64,000 nt of DNA from Microcoleus sp. FACHB-672 (GCF_014695725.1 NZ_JACJOU010000016.1:1-64000); one strand, 5' to 3'. Shown: positions 20,066 through 29,059, counted from the stretch's first letter. Numbers and translations are program-made. The notes: generated by a model not told the origin, from the letters alone.

Positions 20066-21589
20066 TTACTGGCTCGGTAAAAAATGCAAGCCTTGTATAA
20101 AACTCATCACGACACTTATCGGGGGGAGGGAAAATTGCTGACCGTCCTTTAAAGTGCCGGCAGCAAGCTCGACTACTTCAGCGCTGTTCATCCAGCGTTT
20201 GCCGAACCCCGCGTTATGGTGGACATCTAATGTGCGATTCCCAGAGTTGGTAACGATCGTCAGTGTAGGCGCTTGGAAAAACTTTTCTCGCTTGATCAGC
20301 CGTGAAAATGTTTCTACTTTTTTAATTTCTTGCAGCTTTCCCATCGCTTGATTGAGGAGATTACTCATTTCTGGGGAGTCGATCATTTGCACTAAATGAA
20401 CAATTTTTTCTTGATTGATTAGCGCATCCTTAAAGGGAAGGATAGCGACATAAGCGGTAGAAAATAATCGTGTATCGTTACTTATCCTAAATGTTAATGT
20501 TGTTCGGCGACCGCTCACTTCTATATTGGGAGGGTGGATCATGGCCGGATATTGGTGAGCGATTTGATGGTAGGCAACCGCTAAGGCTAGATGAGCGTCC
20601 GGGTTGAGAGGCGCATCAATGATGATTTTGACGGTTGGCAGTGTTTGGTTGAAAAACTTTTTAGATTCTTCTGGGCTGAGCCGGTATATCTGAGAACGAT
20701 CACCGTTCTCGCTCATGTCCACCCATTCACAGATCAAGCCTTCAGTTTTTAGTCCATAACGTAAGACTTCATACAGCTTTGCGCCGGTTAAGGTGGCTCC
20801 CGATAAATCGGCTCCCATCCAATCAACTTCTATTAAATTTGATTGGCTTAGATCCGAGTAAACTAAGCTGGCATTGAGTAAGTTGGCGCTGCTTAAATCT
20901 GCCCCTCTTAAGTTCGCTCCGCTCAATTTTGCTTCACTTAAATCTGCCCATCTCAGGCTTGCCCCGCTTAAATCTGCCCATCTCAAATTGGCTCCGCTGA
21001 GATCGGCTCCAACGAGTTTGGCTTGAGAAAGATTGGCGCGTCTGAATTCTGCGTTTCTGAGGTTGGCTCCGCTTAAATCCGCACCTCTTAAATCGGTTTC
21101 TCTAAGGGTTGCTCGCTCTAAGTTGGCTGATTTTAGGGAAGCATTCGTGAGATCTGCTTCGCTCAAGTTGGCACCGGCAAGGTTTGCTTGCCTGAGTTTG
21201 GCTTCTCTTAAGCTGGCACCGTTGAGGTTCGCTTCGCTAAGGTTGGCGCGACTTAGTTCCACTCGAATCAGTTCAGCCCGAATTAAGGCAGCTTGAACGA
21301 GCGTAGCATCGCTGAGATCGGCGCGGATCAGGTTTGCAACGTTGAGATCTGCCCCGTTTAGGTTCGCGCCGCTGAGATTGGCACCATTGAGTTTGGCAAC
21401 GTTGAGTTTGGCATGACTTAAATTTGCTCCACTTAGATTTGCACCCCCTAAATTGGCGATACTCAGGTTCGCCTGACTCAAATTGGCTTCACTTAGATTG
21501 ACTCGACTCAGGTTGGCTTCACAGAGGTTAACAGCAGTAAAGTCCCTGACTCCAGATGCGTATTTTTGTAGGAGTTCCTCGGTTTCCAT
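20066..21589 (-). CDS. Pentapeptide-repeat protein 2 (tandem paralogue)
   Basis: A 507-residue paralogue of the next gene downstream, with the same head (METEELLQKYASGVRDF), a similar run of pentapeptide repeats and the same C-terminal domain (FFNQTLPTVKIIIDAPLN, TTLTFRISNDTRLFSTAYVAILPF). The two clearly arose by tandem duplication and lie 61 bases apart on the same strand, so they may be co-transcribed, this one first. Preserved length of head, helix and tail suggests both are functional. The C-terminal domain ends with QFSLPPISVVMSFIQG in this copy and LFAIPPINVVVDFIRG in the other. Confidence 0.9.
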   Translation of the reverse strand: METEELLQKYASGVRDFTAVNLCEANLSRVNLSEANLSQANLSIANLGGANLSGANLSHAKLNVAKLNGANLSGANLNGADLNVANLIRADLSDATLVQAALIRAELIRVELSRANLSEANLNGASLREAKLRQANLAGANLSEADLTNASLKSANLERATLRETDLRGADLSGANLRNAEFRRANLSQAKLVGADLSGANLRWADLSGASLRWADLSEAKLSGANLRGADLSSANLLNASLVYSDLSQSNLIEVDWMGADLSGATLTGAKLYEVLRYGLKTEGLICEWVDMSENGDRSQIYRLSPEESKKFFNQTLPTVKIIIDAPLNPDAHLALAVAYHQIAHQYPAMIHPPNIEVSGRRTTLTFRISNDTRLFSTAYVAILPFKDALINQEKIVHLVQMIDSPEMSNLLNQAMGKLQEIKKVETFSRLIKREKFFQAPTLTIVTNSGNRTLDVHHNAGFGKRWMNSAEVVELAAGTLKDGQQFSLPPISVVMSFIQGLHFLPSQ

Positions 21590-22221
21590 CGGGGTTCCCT
21601 GTTCAACATCCCGACTTTACAGTCATAGGACTGGGCATTACCATGCTAGCGTTAAGGCTCAACATAAAGCTCACTCGCTTGCCGCAGGTAATAAATGAAT
21701 ATAGGTATTGTCGGGCTAGGGCTGATCGGTGGCAAGGAGGCGGTTTAAAGAAGTAGGCGTGCGCTACCCTATTTTGGGGAACTTTGGTTGCCAAAAACCT
21801 GCCTGCCGGCGATAAGACATGAAATTGTAGATGACGCTGACCTTGAGCTGACCCTAATGACAGCAGATAGAATGTGTATTGGTTTACACGGCGCTATCTG
21901 CGATTGTACCAATGGTTGTACCACTGATCCCCTATGTTTCCCCGCAGTTGTTTTCACTCCTGTGCTACCAGCTGCTAGCCACTGTGTAACAGAACCGCCC
22001 GAAGAACTGTAACTGAGATGTGGCTTGGCTTTTTTGCTGGCCAGCGATTGGGGCTGCTAGTTTGTTTGCTGCTGTGATGGGTCAGACCAATCGGGCTTGG
22101 CTAATATAGCATACATTTATTTTGCTTTCTCTATGCCGCCGGCATTTGGGAAGCTAAAAGGTAATATGTAAATTTTTTGCTTAAGCTTTTATTTGCTTAT
22201 CGCCATTTTTCATGAATTTTA
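21590..22221. other. Spacer without recognised gene
   Basis: Frames on both strands (for example 21788-22012 plus, 21769-21957 minus) overlap each other and show no family features. I see no RNA gene or clear repeat here. Confidence 0.4.
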
Positions 22222-22737
22222 TCAAGTGCCGGCTCCTCTATCGTCAACAGACATAATTTTATTTTTTGATTTGCTCCAATCACGCAGTAAATATAAAAAG
22301 ATCGCTACATTCACAAGAAACACGGTGAGCTTGAGTGTGGAAAAGCCTTGGCTTAACTCAAAAATTTCTGGCGGGATACTAATGCCAACTAATCCCATCA
22401 CTAATATACTTGCCCAAGCTTTATGCTGCCACAACCCAATTGCTTCAATTACTGTTACACCTGAATAAATTGCTGCCGCCATTCCACTAAATTTTAAGGT
22501 CTGTGGCGTGAGATTTAAAATTTTATTTAAAAATAATTTAATAATTTCTTGTTTGCCGATTAAAATATAACAATTAGAATATTCTGCTAACTGTTGATAA
22601 TTTTTTACTGCTAGCAATAAAGCAATAGCAGTCACAGCCAGCAAGGAAGCGCTGAAAGCTTTATAACAAACTATCGCAATTAAACCTGCTGAGCGCTTGT
22701 GATCTTGGTTCACGGGATTCGTTGCCGGCCTCATCAA
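22222..22737 (-). CDS. DUF2127 family membrane protein
   Basis: A 171-residue integral membrane protein resembling DUF2127. Four hydrophobic helices are seen, near residues 18-45, 85-105, 110-127 and 135-155. The loop after helix 2 has the family-like pattern AIYSGVTVIEAIGLWQHKAWA and the following GISIPPEIFEL. Role unknown. The start MMRPATNPVNQDHKRSAGLIAI has two adjacent ATG codons and either could be used. Confidence 0.82.
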   Translation of the reverse strand: MMRPATNPVNQDHKRSAGLIAIVCYKAFSASLLAVTAIALLLAVKNYQQLAEYSNCYILIGKQEIIKLFLNKILNLTPQTLKFSGMAAAIYSGVTVIEAIGLWQHKAWASILVMGLVGISIPPEIFELSQGFSTLKLTVFLVNVAIFLYLLRDWSKSKNKIMSVDDRGAGT

Positions 22738-22807
22738 TAAATTAATACTATCAATGATATTTTAGTTCAAAAAGATGCTTCCTTGAAAAGAGCCGGTAAA
22801 CTTTGTA

Positions 22808-23071
22808 CTACTGCGGAAATTGAGAGAGTACCCAAGCAATAACTTGACTTTGATTCATCTGACGAGTCCGCTGTAAAGCTTCTTTTAACAGAGAAATACC
22901 CAATCCTGGCAATACTTGAGACCCAGTAATGCGTTTACTTCCACCATCAGCAATGGAAACCGCAATTATTTGGATATTTTGCACATCAACAATCCAGGAT
23001 TCAGCAACTTTTAAATCTTCATATAAAAGACGTTTTTCTCCTTTGTCATCTGTGGCTGAAGAATTTATCAA
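22808..23071 (-). pseudogene. Uma2 family endonuclease, C-terminal remnant
   Basis: An 87-codon frame that starts only with TTG and matches the last third of Uma2 (DUF820) proteins: DDKGEKRLLYEDLKVAESWIVDVQN, then GSQVLPGLGISLLKEAL and SQVIAWVLSQF. Complete Uma2 proteins are about 190-230 residues with a PD-(D/E)XK nuclease core whose catalytic residues lie mostly in the missing part. No N-terminal half is found upstream in any frame, so this is a 5'-deleted remnant. A second Uma2 piece is at 55110-55376. Confidence 0.7.
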
Positions 23072-23354
23072 GCACTGTAGGGACGGCTTAGCAGATAACC
23101 TTTGATACTTACAGATGTGTTAACAACAAAACCCGCCCCAGCTTGGGGAGAATGGGAAGTAAACAACCTAAAAATTTATGCAGTAGAAAAAAGTTTATAG
23201 TGGTTAATTGTTACAATCTCAAGTTTGCCAGTCTGCTTTTTAGACCGGACTGATGCCAGTGCTATGTATTGCAAAGCCAGAACAGGCAAGGCTTGATGAG
23301 ATCTGACCGGAATACAAATCTTGAGAATCTTCTAAAAGCCTTATATGTTACACT

Positions 23355-24626
23355 TCACAAGTCTCGACGCGAGAGAAGAACAGCCTCGGCCCCAACCCCG
23401 AAAACCCAATCAAAAAACGGAAGGTGGCCCTCTGGTGCTTTGAGAGAGAAAGTTAGCTCATTGTAGTATTTCTTCGCACCATTCACACGCCATCCCACTA
23501 AGTCGCCCAGGTGAGATTCATTTCTATAATCGATTTTACCACCAGCCTCGAGCCAAAAGCGCTTTTGTACAGAAAAACCAAAATGCCCGTTGCTGTATTT
23601 TACCCAAAGTTGATCGATGGTGCGGAGGTCAGTGCAGGGAAAATTATGAATGTCTTCGCCTCTCAGCCAGCCTTCCTTTTCTCGGTTGCCAGCTTTTAGC
23701 ATCAGTTGCGCTGTTTCTTTATCTGCTTCTTTCCAACTTCCCGCTTTTAAGTAATCCCGCAATTGGCGATAATCTATGCCTTTTTCTGAACGTAGATCAT
23801 CCGTGTCTAATTTAAATAATTTCAACCAGTCCTGCACTGATTGAGGGCGATTTTCTGCGTGTAGCGCCATGCCTGCCAGAATTGCATCATTCATCGGCCC
23901 ACTAATTCTCTGATTGAAATGTGCCGGTGGCTGTAATGAATCTCTGATACTTCTCTTCCAAGCAGGAAGCGGCACCTGCCCCGTCAGCAAGTAATAAAGC
24001 GTTGCTGCTAAGGCATAAACATCGGTAAACTCTCCCCGCCTTTCTCGCTTCTCATACTGCTCAATAGGTGCATAACCTTGAGTACCACCTACAGTATGAG
24101 TCTGAGTCAAATCTGGGATAAACTCCCGGGCAATGCCAAAATCAATCAGAACGGCTTCCGAAAGATGAGAGCGCACCATGATATTTTTTGGGTTCAAATC
24201 CCGATGCAGCAAACCTTTATCGTGGACAATTGTTAGTGCTTCACCAATTTGCTGGATATATTGCAAGGCTTCCATTTCCGACAAAACACCACAAGTTTTG
24301 ACGCGCCGAGATAAATCTTCCCCCTCGATATATTCCATTGCAATACAGGGAAGCGACTCGTGATGGAAGACATTTTCAATCTGGACAATGTGAGGGTGCC
24401 GACATACAGCTAGCCGTAGTGCCTCATCCCGAAAGTCGTGTTTATATTTGTCTCGGAAATCAGCGAAATCTGGGTTGTCCATCACCTCATCTTTTAACGT
24501 TTTGATGACAACCGGCTTACCCTGTCTGTCTTTGGCGAGATAGGTGATGCCAAAACCGCCCTGGCCTAATTTCTTTTCAATAACGTAGCGATTGCCATAT
24601 AACTGGTGCCCAGGATGCCAAACCAT
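23355..24626 (-). CDS. Ser/Thr protein kinase fused to a GUN4 domain
   Basis: A 423-residue fusion. Residues 1-270 are a Hanks-type kinase: P-loop LGQGGFGITYLA, ATP lysine in VVIKTLK, catalytic loop HRDLNPKN, metal loop DFGIA, and GYAPIEQYE in the activation region. The catalytic-loop lysine normal in HRDxKxxN is Asn here. Residues 290-423 form a GUN4 domain (DYRQLRDYLKAGSWKEADKETAQLML, LRTIDQLWVKYSNGHFGFSVQKRFW). Free-standing GUN4 binds Mg-protoporphyrin and stimulates Mg-chelatase; the kinase-fused forms may sense porphyrins but this is not shown. The gene lies 96 bases downstream of the DUF350 operon on the same strand, with no clear terminator between. Confidence 0.93.
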   Translation of the reverse strand: MVWHPGHQLYGNRYVIEKKLGQGGFGITYLAKDRQGKPVVIKTLKDEVMDNPDFADFRDKYKHDFRDEALRLAVCRHPHIVQIENVFHHESLPCIAMEYIEGEDLSRRVKTCGVLSEMEALQYIQQIGEALTIVHDKGLLHRDLNPKNIMVRSHLSEAVLIDFGIAREFIPDLTQTHTVGGTQGYAPIEQYEKRERRGEFTDVYALAATLYYLLTGQVPLPAWKRSIRDSLQPPAHFNQRISGPMNDAILAGMALHAENRPQSVQDWLKLFKLDTDDLRSEKGIDYRQLRDYLKAGSWKEADKETAQLMLKAGNREKEGWLRGEDIHNFPCTDLRTIDQLWVKYSNGHFGFSVQKRFWLEAGGKIDYRNESHLGDLVGWRVNGAKKYYNELTFSLKAPEGHLPFFDWVFGVGAEAVLLSRRDL

Positions 24627-24722
24627 AAGAGAAGATCTCTCGACAACTGCATTAATTTTCGCACATTGGTTTAAAGGGCATCACTTACGCATCAAAAACC
24701 TTATTGGCTTGCAGAGACTGCC

Positions 24723-25589
24723 TCAAAAAGCCCAAGCAATTAAAAAAGAAGCCGCAATATAAGCAAACGCTTCAATTAAACCGGCTCCTAAATTTGGTAC
24801 TTCCTGATTCACAATCTCATCAGATATTTTTACCCCTGGAACTAATATCAAATCAGCCAGCCAGCGAATGGCAATCAGGGAAAGTAAGCAAAATACTAAA
24901 ATTAATCCATACTGACTAAAACTGACAACCCAGCCTTCAAACTCTGGAGAAAATGCTACTCGAACAATATTACCGGTGGCAATTAATAAGCCGGCAAGGG
25001 CGACTCCTGCGGCGGGGTTATTGCGTTTTTCAATTTCTCCGAATACATCGTATTTTGTGACAATAGGGTAAACAACACTCACTAAAACCAGTACCGCTAA
25101 ACCGATTAACCAGCAAACAAACCCAACCAGCCAACTGCCGCTATCTCCTGCCAGCGCAGCGTTAAGAATTAGCCCATTTGCAATATGACTGCCGGCTTCT
25201 ACAGCAGCAGCCCCAACATTACGTTCTTGGATAATTTCACGCACACAATCAAACCGACGCAAAATTAAGCGATCAGCCACCCAAGCGCCAGCCAGCATCA
25301 ACAAAATAACCGTTGCACCATAGGATGCTAAATTCAATAATTTGTCTTGCCAAGTCCCTAAATTTTTGTCTAAAGCACCCCCCAAGGCGAGAACAATACC
25401 GAGATAGTAACCCACTAATGCAATGGCAACGGCTGGATTATCTTTAACAAACAGTTCCAGATTTAATTGGATTCGCCGAAATAGCTTTTGGTAAGCAAAT
25501 TGTCCTAACCAAAACACAGTAAAGCCCACAGCTAATTCTAGAATAATTAGTCCTGATTGATTGAGTTTATCCAGCATCCATTGGTTCAT
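24723..25589 (-). CDS. DUF350 family membrane protein (two repeats)
   Basis: A 288-residue integral membrane protein with about eight helices arranged as two internal DUF350 repeats; each carries the N(P/V)..A(I/V)A.....G family pattern, seen as KDNPAVAIALVGYYLGIVLALGG and KRNNPAAGVALAGLLIATGNIV, with a further ERNVGAAAVEAGSHIANGLIL. DUF350 proteins are found with PspA-type envelope-stress and polyamine-linked gene sets in other bacteria. The ATG overlaps the stop of the Fem-like gene by four bases (ATGA), so translation is coupled. It closes a four-gene run. Its molecular function is unknown. Confidence 0.88.
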   Translation of the reverse strand: MNQWMLDKLNQSGLIILELAVGFTVFWLGQFAYQKLFRRIQLNLELFVKDNPAVAIALVGYYLGIVLALGGALDKNLGTWQDKLLNLASYGATVILLMLAGAWVADRLILRRFDCVREIIQERNVGAAAVEAGSHIANGLILNAALAGDSGSWLVGFVCWLIGLAVLVLVSVVYPIVTKYDVFGEIEKRNNPAAGVALAGLLIATGNIVRVAFSPEFEGWVVSFSQYGLILVFCLLSLIAIRWLADLILVPGVKISDEIVNQEVPNLGAGLIEAFAYIAASFLIAWAF

Positions 25590-26650
25590 TTGCTATCTCC
25601 TTCGAGGTTGCGTAATAGGCTAATTAGTGTATCGGCTAGACGATCATAAAAAAAGTAATCATGAGCGCCAATTGTCGTTACCGACACTCCGCCAAATTGA
25701 CTTTTAAACTTAGAAAAATTCGCATAAGCATGATTAGGTTCGCGGCTAAACCCATAAAAATCATAAACAGTGCAACCCCGTGCTTTTGCCCGTTGCATCG
25801 CCGCCCAATGTAGGGCGTAAGTTGCCATCACTTGCCGGTGTTCAAAACTACGCCCACCATAGAGATATGTTGCGCGATTTCCCCAATATACAACTAAGAT
25901 TGCTGCTAAAACTTTTCCTCGCCAAGTGGCTAAGCCAATCTCTGCCATATTAGCGGCAAATAAACTTTGACAAAGGTTAATAAAAAATCCGTAAGGTTCG
26001 CCAAAAAATTGCTGGCGCTGCACTGTTTCCCAAAAAATATCGTAAAATAGTGGAATTGCTTGTGAGTTATCGGTGAATTCAGTTTCCACACCATGCCGTT
26101 TACTTAGCCGCAAATTGTATCGGCCTTTTGGTTTCATCGCTGCTAAAATTTCTGCCTCATTTGGGCGCAAATCAATGAGGAGAGTTTCAGAGGGTAATAA
26201 ATCTGCCGGTGCCCTCACAAACTCTTCAAGGCAATCTGGTTTTTCAGTCCATACTGGTTCAATCCGCAGGGCGATTGCACCTACTTCTTTTGCTAAAATA
26301 GCGGCTGTTTCTTTGAGTAGTTGCATTCCTTCATCCGCATAAGCCGGTGGAAGTAGAGGACCACCTTGGGCAATTAATAAATTCGCTTGGCCTGAATGGG
26401 GATAGTAATAGAAAATGCACCCACCTACTAAGCTTTGTTCTAAAAATAAACCGTAACGAAAGGTTTTGTACCCTTCTAGTTCCTTGAAATTCGCCCATGC
26501 CCAGGATTGCATAAAACAGCCTACCGGCAGAGCTTTAGCGAGAGTATCCCACAAATTGCGTTCTGCTAAACTTAGTTGCCTGATTGTTAACGTTATCTCT
26601 TTTTTAGGAATAAGATTTTGTTCAGGTGAACCTGTTAGCTCATTCATCAT
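25586..26650 (-). CDS. Fem-like (FemABX/GNAT-fold) peptidyl transferase
   Basis: About 354 residues. The fold is the double-GNAT FemABX type: an N-terminal GNAT half (WDTLAKALPVGCFMQSWAWANFKE, GCIFYYYPHSGQANLLIAQGGPLLP) and a C-terminal one with PKGRYNLRLSKRHGVETEF, ATYLYGGRSFEHRQVMATYALHWAAMQRAKARGCTVYDFYGF. These are characteristic of lipid II:glycine or alanine transferases that use aminoacyl-tRNA. In this setting the substrate is unknown; cyanobacterial peptidoglycan normally lacks an interpeptide bridge, so another acceptor is possible. The start ATGATG at 26650/26647 overlaps the TGA of the upstream gene, so a longer frame to 26698 is unlikely. Confidence 0.88.
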   Translation of the reverse strand: MMNELTGSPEQNLIPKKEITLTIRQLSLAERNLWDTLAKALPVGCFMQSWAWANFKELEGYKTFRYGLFLEQSLVGGCIFYYYPHSGQANLLIAQGGPLLPPAYADEGMQLLKETAAILAKEVGAIALRIEPVWTEKPDCLEEFVRAPADLLPSETLLIDLRPNEAEILAAMKPKGRYNLRLSKRHGVETEFTDNSQAIPLFYDIFWETVQRQQFFGEPYGFFINLCQSLFAANMAEIGLATWRGKVLAAILVVYWGNRATYLYGGRSFEHRQVMATYALHWAAMQRAKARGCTVYDFYGFSREPNHAYANFSKFKSQFGGVSVTTIGAHDYFFYDRLADTLISLLRNLEGDSK

Positions 26651-28133
26651 TGTTGCTATCCGATGGATTGAAAATGTTAGAAAGCCAACTTCCTCCAATT
26701 CCTATAAGAACTAAACCTAAAATCTTAAGTTCCCAGTTAATGTAGCCGTCTGCATAATAGATGCTACTGCCCGAAGAATATCCACTGCTTGTTCCTGAAG
26801 AATACCCACTGCTTGTTCCTGAAGAATACCCTTTAGCAAACACTGCATCTGGCGTCAGTAGGTTTGCCATTAACAGCGTTACTGATAACATCATTAAAAA
26901 TTCAGCGGTTTTGGGAGGAAGGTTGACAATTGGCTGGCCGGCACGAATTTTTTCAGCTAATTGTTTGAGTTCACCGGCAATCTTTGGCGGAAGTTCCTGA
27001 GAACGCTCTAACAAAGTGTTCAATAAACGCGAAAGGTCGATTTCTCCTAACAGATGCCTGAGATATGCTAACCCTTCCCTTGTCATTTTAGGGCTGTGAT
27101 AGCGATGCTGCACCGGCAGCAATTTACTAATATTTGGTTGAGCATCAGGTGAAGCAGAAGATTCATACATTTGCTCTAGCCATGCCTGTGCCATTGATTC
27201 CAGCTTGAGCAAATCACGAGAACCTAATATCGCTGTCCCAGATTCCTGAATATCTAAAAAATTTATTGTCTTGCCGGCATTCTCTTTCTCTGTCAATTCA
27301 AACGAAGGATTGAGCAAATAATAAAATAGCTGGGGACACTCCAGTGTGTGAATCGTCACATCATGACGGCTGTTGGCAATTTCCTCTGAAAATACAAAAG
27401 TTTGAAATAGCTTTTCGTGAGTTAGCGTCTCTAAATCTTCAGGAAAGACGATAGCTTCTATCTCAGAAGCAATAATTTGTGCCTGAGAACCCAAAAAAAA
27501 GCCCCAATTTCCATAGCCATGACTGTGAAAAGAAGGAATCTCTAATTGTAATGGCTTGGCTTTCAATCCAGCCGATAATAAAGTTTGATACAAACACCAA
27601 AAACCGTTTGAGCGATTTTCAGGAGAAACCCCGTTGGTGCTAATAGTTCCGCCTGAGATGAGAACCCGATTGATTTGTTGAAACCATTCCCTACTGTAGA
27701 TAGTTGTATCTTCTGGACAAGTCGGATAAGTAAAATCGCAAATGATAGCGTGATAGGAATTATCTGCAACCGTCGAGACAAACTCTAAGGCTTCTTGAGG
27801 GTAAACTGTTACCCGATCATTTTCTAAGCTGCCGGTATTATAAGGCTTAAAAGCTGTATTTGCGAGTTCTAAAACTTCCGGGTTACAGTCCACTAAATCT
27901 ATATGACTGACTTGCGAAAACCTTAAGACATCTCGTGCGGCTAATCCATCCCCACCGCCACAGATGAGAACACGTAGATCGTTTTCTGGAAATCTTTGAA
28001 CGGCTAAAGCAATCGTTGGAATAACCAAATATTCATGATAAAGTGCCTCATCAGCAGTATCAAACTGCAAATCGCCATTGATATAGAAAGCGAGGCCGTT
28101 CGCGTGATGTTCAATAAATAGGGAAGTTGCCAT
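26640..28133 (-). CDS. Spermidine-synthase-like protein with C-terminal membrane helices
   Basis: A 497-residue protein. Residues 1-240 are a Rossmann domain of the spermidine synthase type: ADEALYHEYLVIP, the SAM-binding GGGDGLAARDVL, the acid of LVDCNPEV, and CDFTYPTCPEDTTIYSREWF at the position of the catalytic DSTDP motif. The first aspartate is kept, the second is Tyr, so the amine pocket differs. Residues 240-410 are a helical middle part unlike usual spermidine synthases. Two membrane helices follow (near 415-435 and 468-487), separated by a low-complexity GYSSGTSS repeat facing the other side. It lies seven bases after DUF4178 and overlaps the Fem gene. Aminopropyl transfer on or near the membrane is an inference. 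Confidence 0.85.
   Translation of the reverse strand: MATSLFIEHHANGLAFYINGDLQFDTADEALYHEYLVIPTIALAVQRFPENDLRVLICGGGDGLAARDVLRFSQVSHIDLVDCNPEVLELANTAFKPYNTGSLENDRVTVYPQEALEFVSTVADNSYHAIICDFTYPTCPEDTTIYSREWFQQINRVLISGGTISTNGVSPENRSNGFWCLYQTLLSAGLKAKPLQLEIPSFHSHGYGNWGFFLGSQAQIIASEIEAIVFPEDLETLTHEKLFQTFVFSEEIANSRHDVTIHTLECPQLFYYLLNPSFELTEKENAGKTINFLDIQESGTAILGSRDLLKLESMAQAWLEQMYESSASPDAQPNISKLLPVQHRYHSPKMTREGLAYLRHLLGEIDLSRLLNTLLERSQELPPKIAGELKQLAEKIRAGQPIVNLPPKTAEFLMMLSVTLLMANLLTPDAVFAKGYSSGTSSGYSSGTSSGYSSGSSIYYADGYINWELKILGLVLIGIGGSWLSNIFNPSDSNNDE
26770..26832. repeat. 24-bp tandem repeat in the spermidine-synthase-like gene
   Basis: Two full units (26770-26793 and 26794-26817) and a partial third (26818-26832) encode the GYSSGTSS loop. 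The unit is CCTGAAGAATACCCACTGCTTG plus TT, read on the plus strand. Copies differ at two bases. Confidence 0.85.
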
Positions 28134-28140
28134 CTGTTGA

Positions 28141-28785
28141 TTATCCGAATATTAGCAGATAAAGTCCCACAAGTAGGAACAAAGATGCTGCCACCACTTG
28201 CGCCACGGAGATTGAACGCGAATCTTGTGTTTGAGTGGGAGTAAAAACTCCTTTTTCAATATCAGAAAACTCTTCGGGTTTTACGACTTTAGACGTGTAA
28301 ACGTGCAATTCCCTATCCGGCCACGCTTCAATTGCTAAATTCCACTGGTGCGAACGATCCCAGTAATCCCAAGTGATGCGAGACGTGTTTTCCTCTTCTC
28401 CCTCATAACTACCTTGAGTTTGAGACTCAAAGTAGTAGTTTTTACCAAAGCATCGCAATTCTGGGTAAGGTGTTTTTTGCCCCTGCATATCCCCCCAAAG
28501 ATTGAGCAGCACGTTATCTTCAGAGTTTGGCTGGAAAAGAGCGGGATGAGCAATTTCTGAAGCGAGATACCAGTGGACGAGTGTTTCTGGATTTTGAGGA
28601 TCGACTTCTCGAAGCAAGTAATATTCTGTACCGCCTCCAGATCGCAGCAACCACTCGGCTGTTTCATAGCCATTGGCGTCTTGGTAGGTACTGTAATCTG
28701 TAACCTGCCATTGAAGGCCATGACACTTTACGCGATCACCGGCACGTAGCTGTTCGAGTTGATCTTGAATAGAAACAGAAACCAT
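28141..28785 (-). CDS. DUF4178 protein with C-terminal membrane anchor
   Basis: A 214-residue protein, first gene of the run. Residues 1-180 resemble DUF4178: IQDQLEQLRAGDRVKCHGLQWQV, WLLRSGGGTEYYLLREVDP, a paired tryptophan stretch ITWDYWDRSHQWNLAIEAWPDRELHVYTSK. The last 25 residues (ISVAQVVAASLFLLVGLYLLIFG) are one membrane helix ending at the C-terminus, so it is tail-anchored with its domain in the cytoplasm. DUF4178 commonly accompanies DUF350 and spermidine-synthase-like genes. Its exact job is not known; a beta-rich binding domain is likely. It is preceded by a strong inverted repeat at 28820-28894. Confidence 0.85.
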   Translation of the reverse strand: MVSVSIQDQLEQLRAGDRVKCHGLQWQVTDYSTYQDANGYETAEWLLRSGGGTEYYLLREVDPQNPETLVHWYLASEIAHPALFQPNSEDNVLLNLWGDMQGQKTPYPELRCFGKNYYFESQTQGSYEGEEENTSRITWDYWDRSHQWNLAIEAWPDRELHVYTSKVVKPEEFSDIEKGVFTPTQTQDSRSISVAQVVAASLFLLVGLYLLIFG

Positions 28786-28819
28786 AGAAGCGCAGTGAAT
28801 GTTCTAAGGGTTTTCATTC

Positions 28820-28894
28820 CGGGATTCGTACAGCGAGCGTTATGCAGCCTGGGATTATCTCAATAGGGCATAGGGCTGTGCTGTATGAATCCCG
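28820..28894. repeat. 15-bp-arm inverted repeat upstream of the DUF4178 operon
   Basis: CGGGATTCGTACAGC (28820-28834) and GCTGTATGAATCCCG (28880-28894) are complementary at 14 of 15 positions, spanning 75 bases. It sits 35 bases upstream of the first operon start. It may be an mRNA leader structure, a regulator site or a miniature mobile element. Confidence 0.65.
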
Positions 28895-29001
28895 AGAAGA
28901 GAGTGAAACGATATTATTGTGTCATAGAGGTGGGTTTGTGTACCGGCAGTCGCAAACATTCGCAAACATTACTGCCAAACAAGCCACACTTCAACTGCCA
29001 A

Positions 29002-29025
29002 TAAAAAAAGCCCGCCTAAGCGGAC
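29002..29025 (-). terminator. Rho-independent terminator
   Basis: On the minus strand GTCCGC-TTAG-GCGGGC forms a six-pair stem (one G-U) directly followed by seven T. It lies 35 bases after the stop of the exported-repeat protein gene. Confidence 0.85.
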
Positions 29026-29059
29026 TTAATGGGTAAAGTTAAGGTCTCAATCGCCCGAA

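Noticed and set aside
21769-22012. Opposing short frames upstream of the DUF2127 gene
   Set aside because: They overlap each other and neither has recognised sequence.
24178-24230. tRNA T-arm-like GGTTCAAATCC
   Set aside because: It is the coding DNA of the kinase catalytic loop; no acceptor or anticodon arms pair with it.
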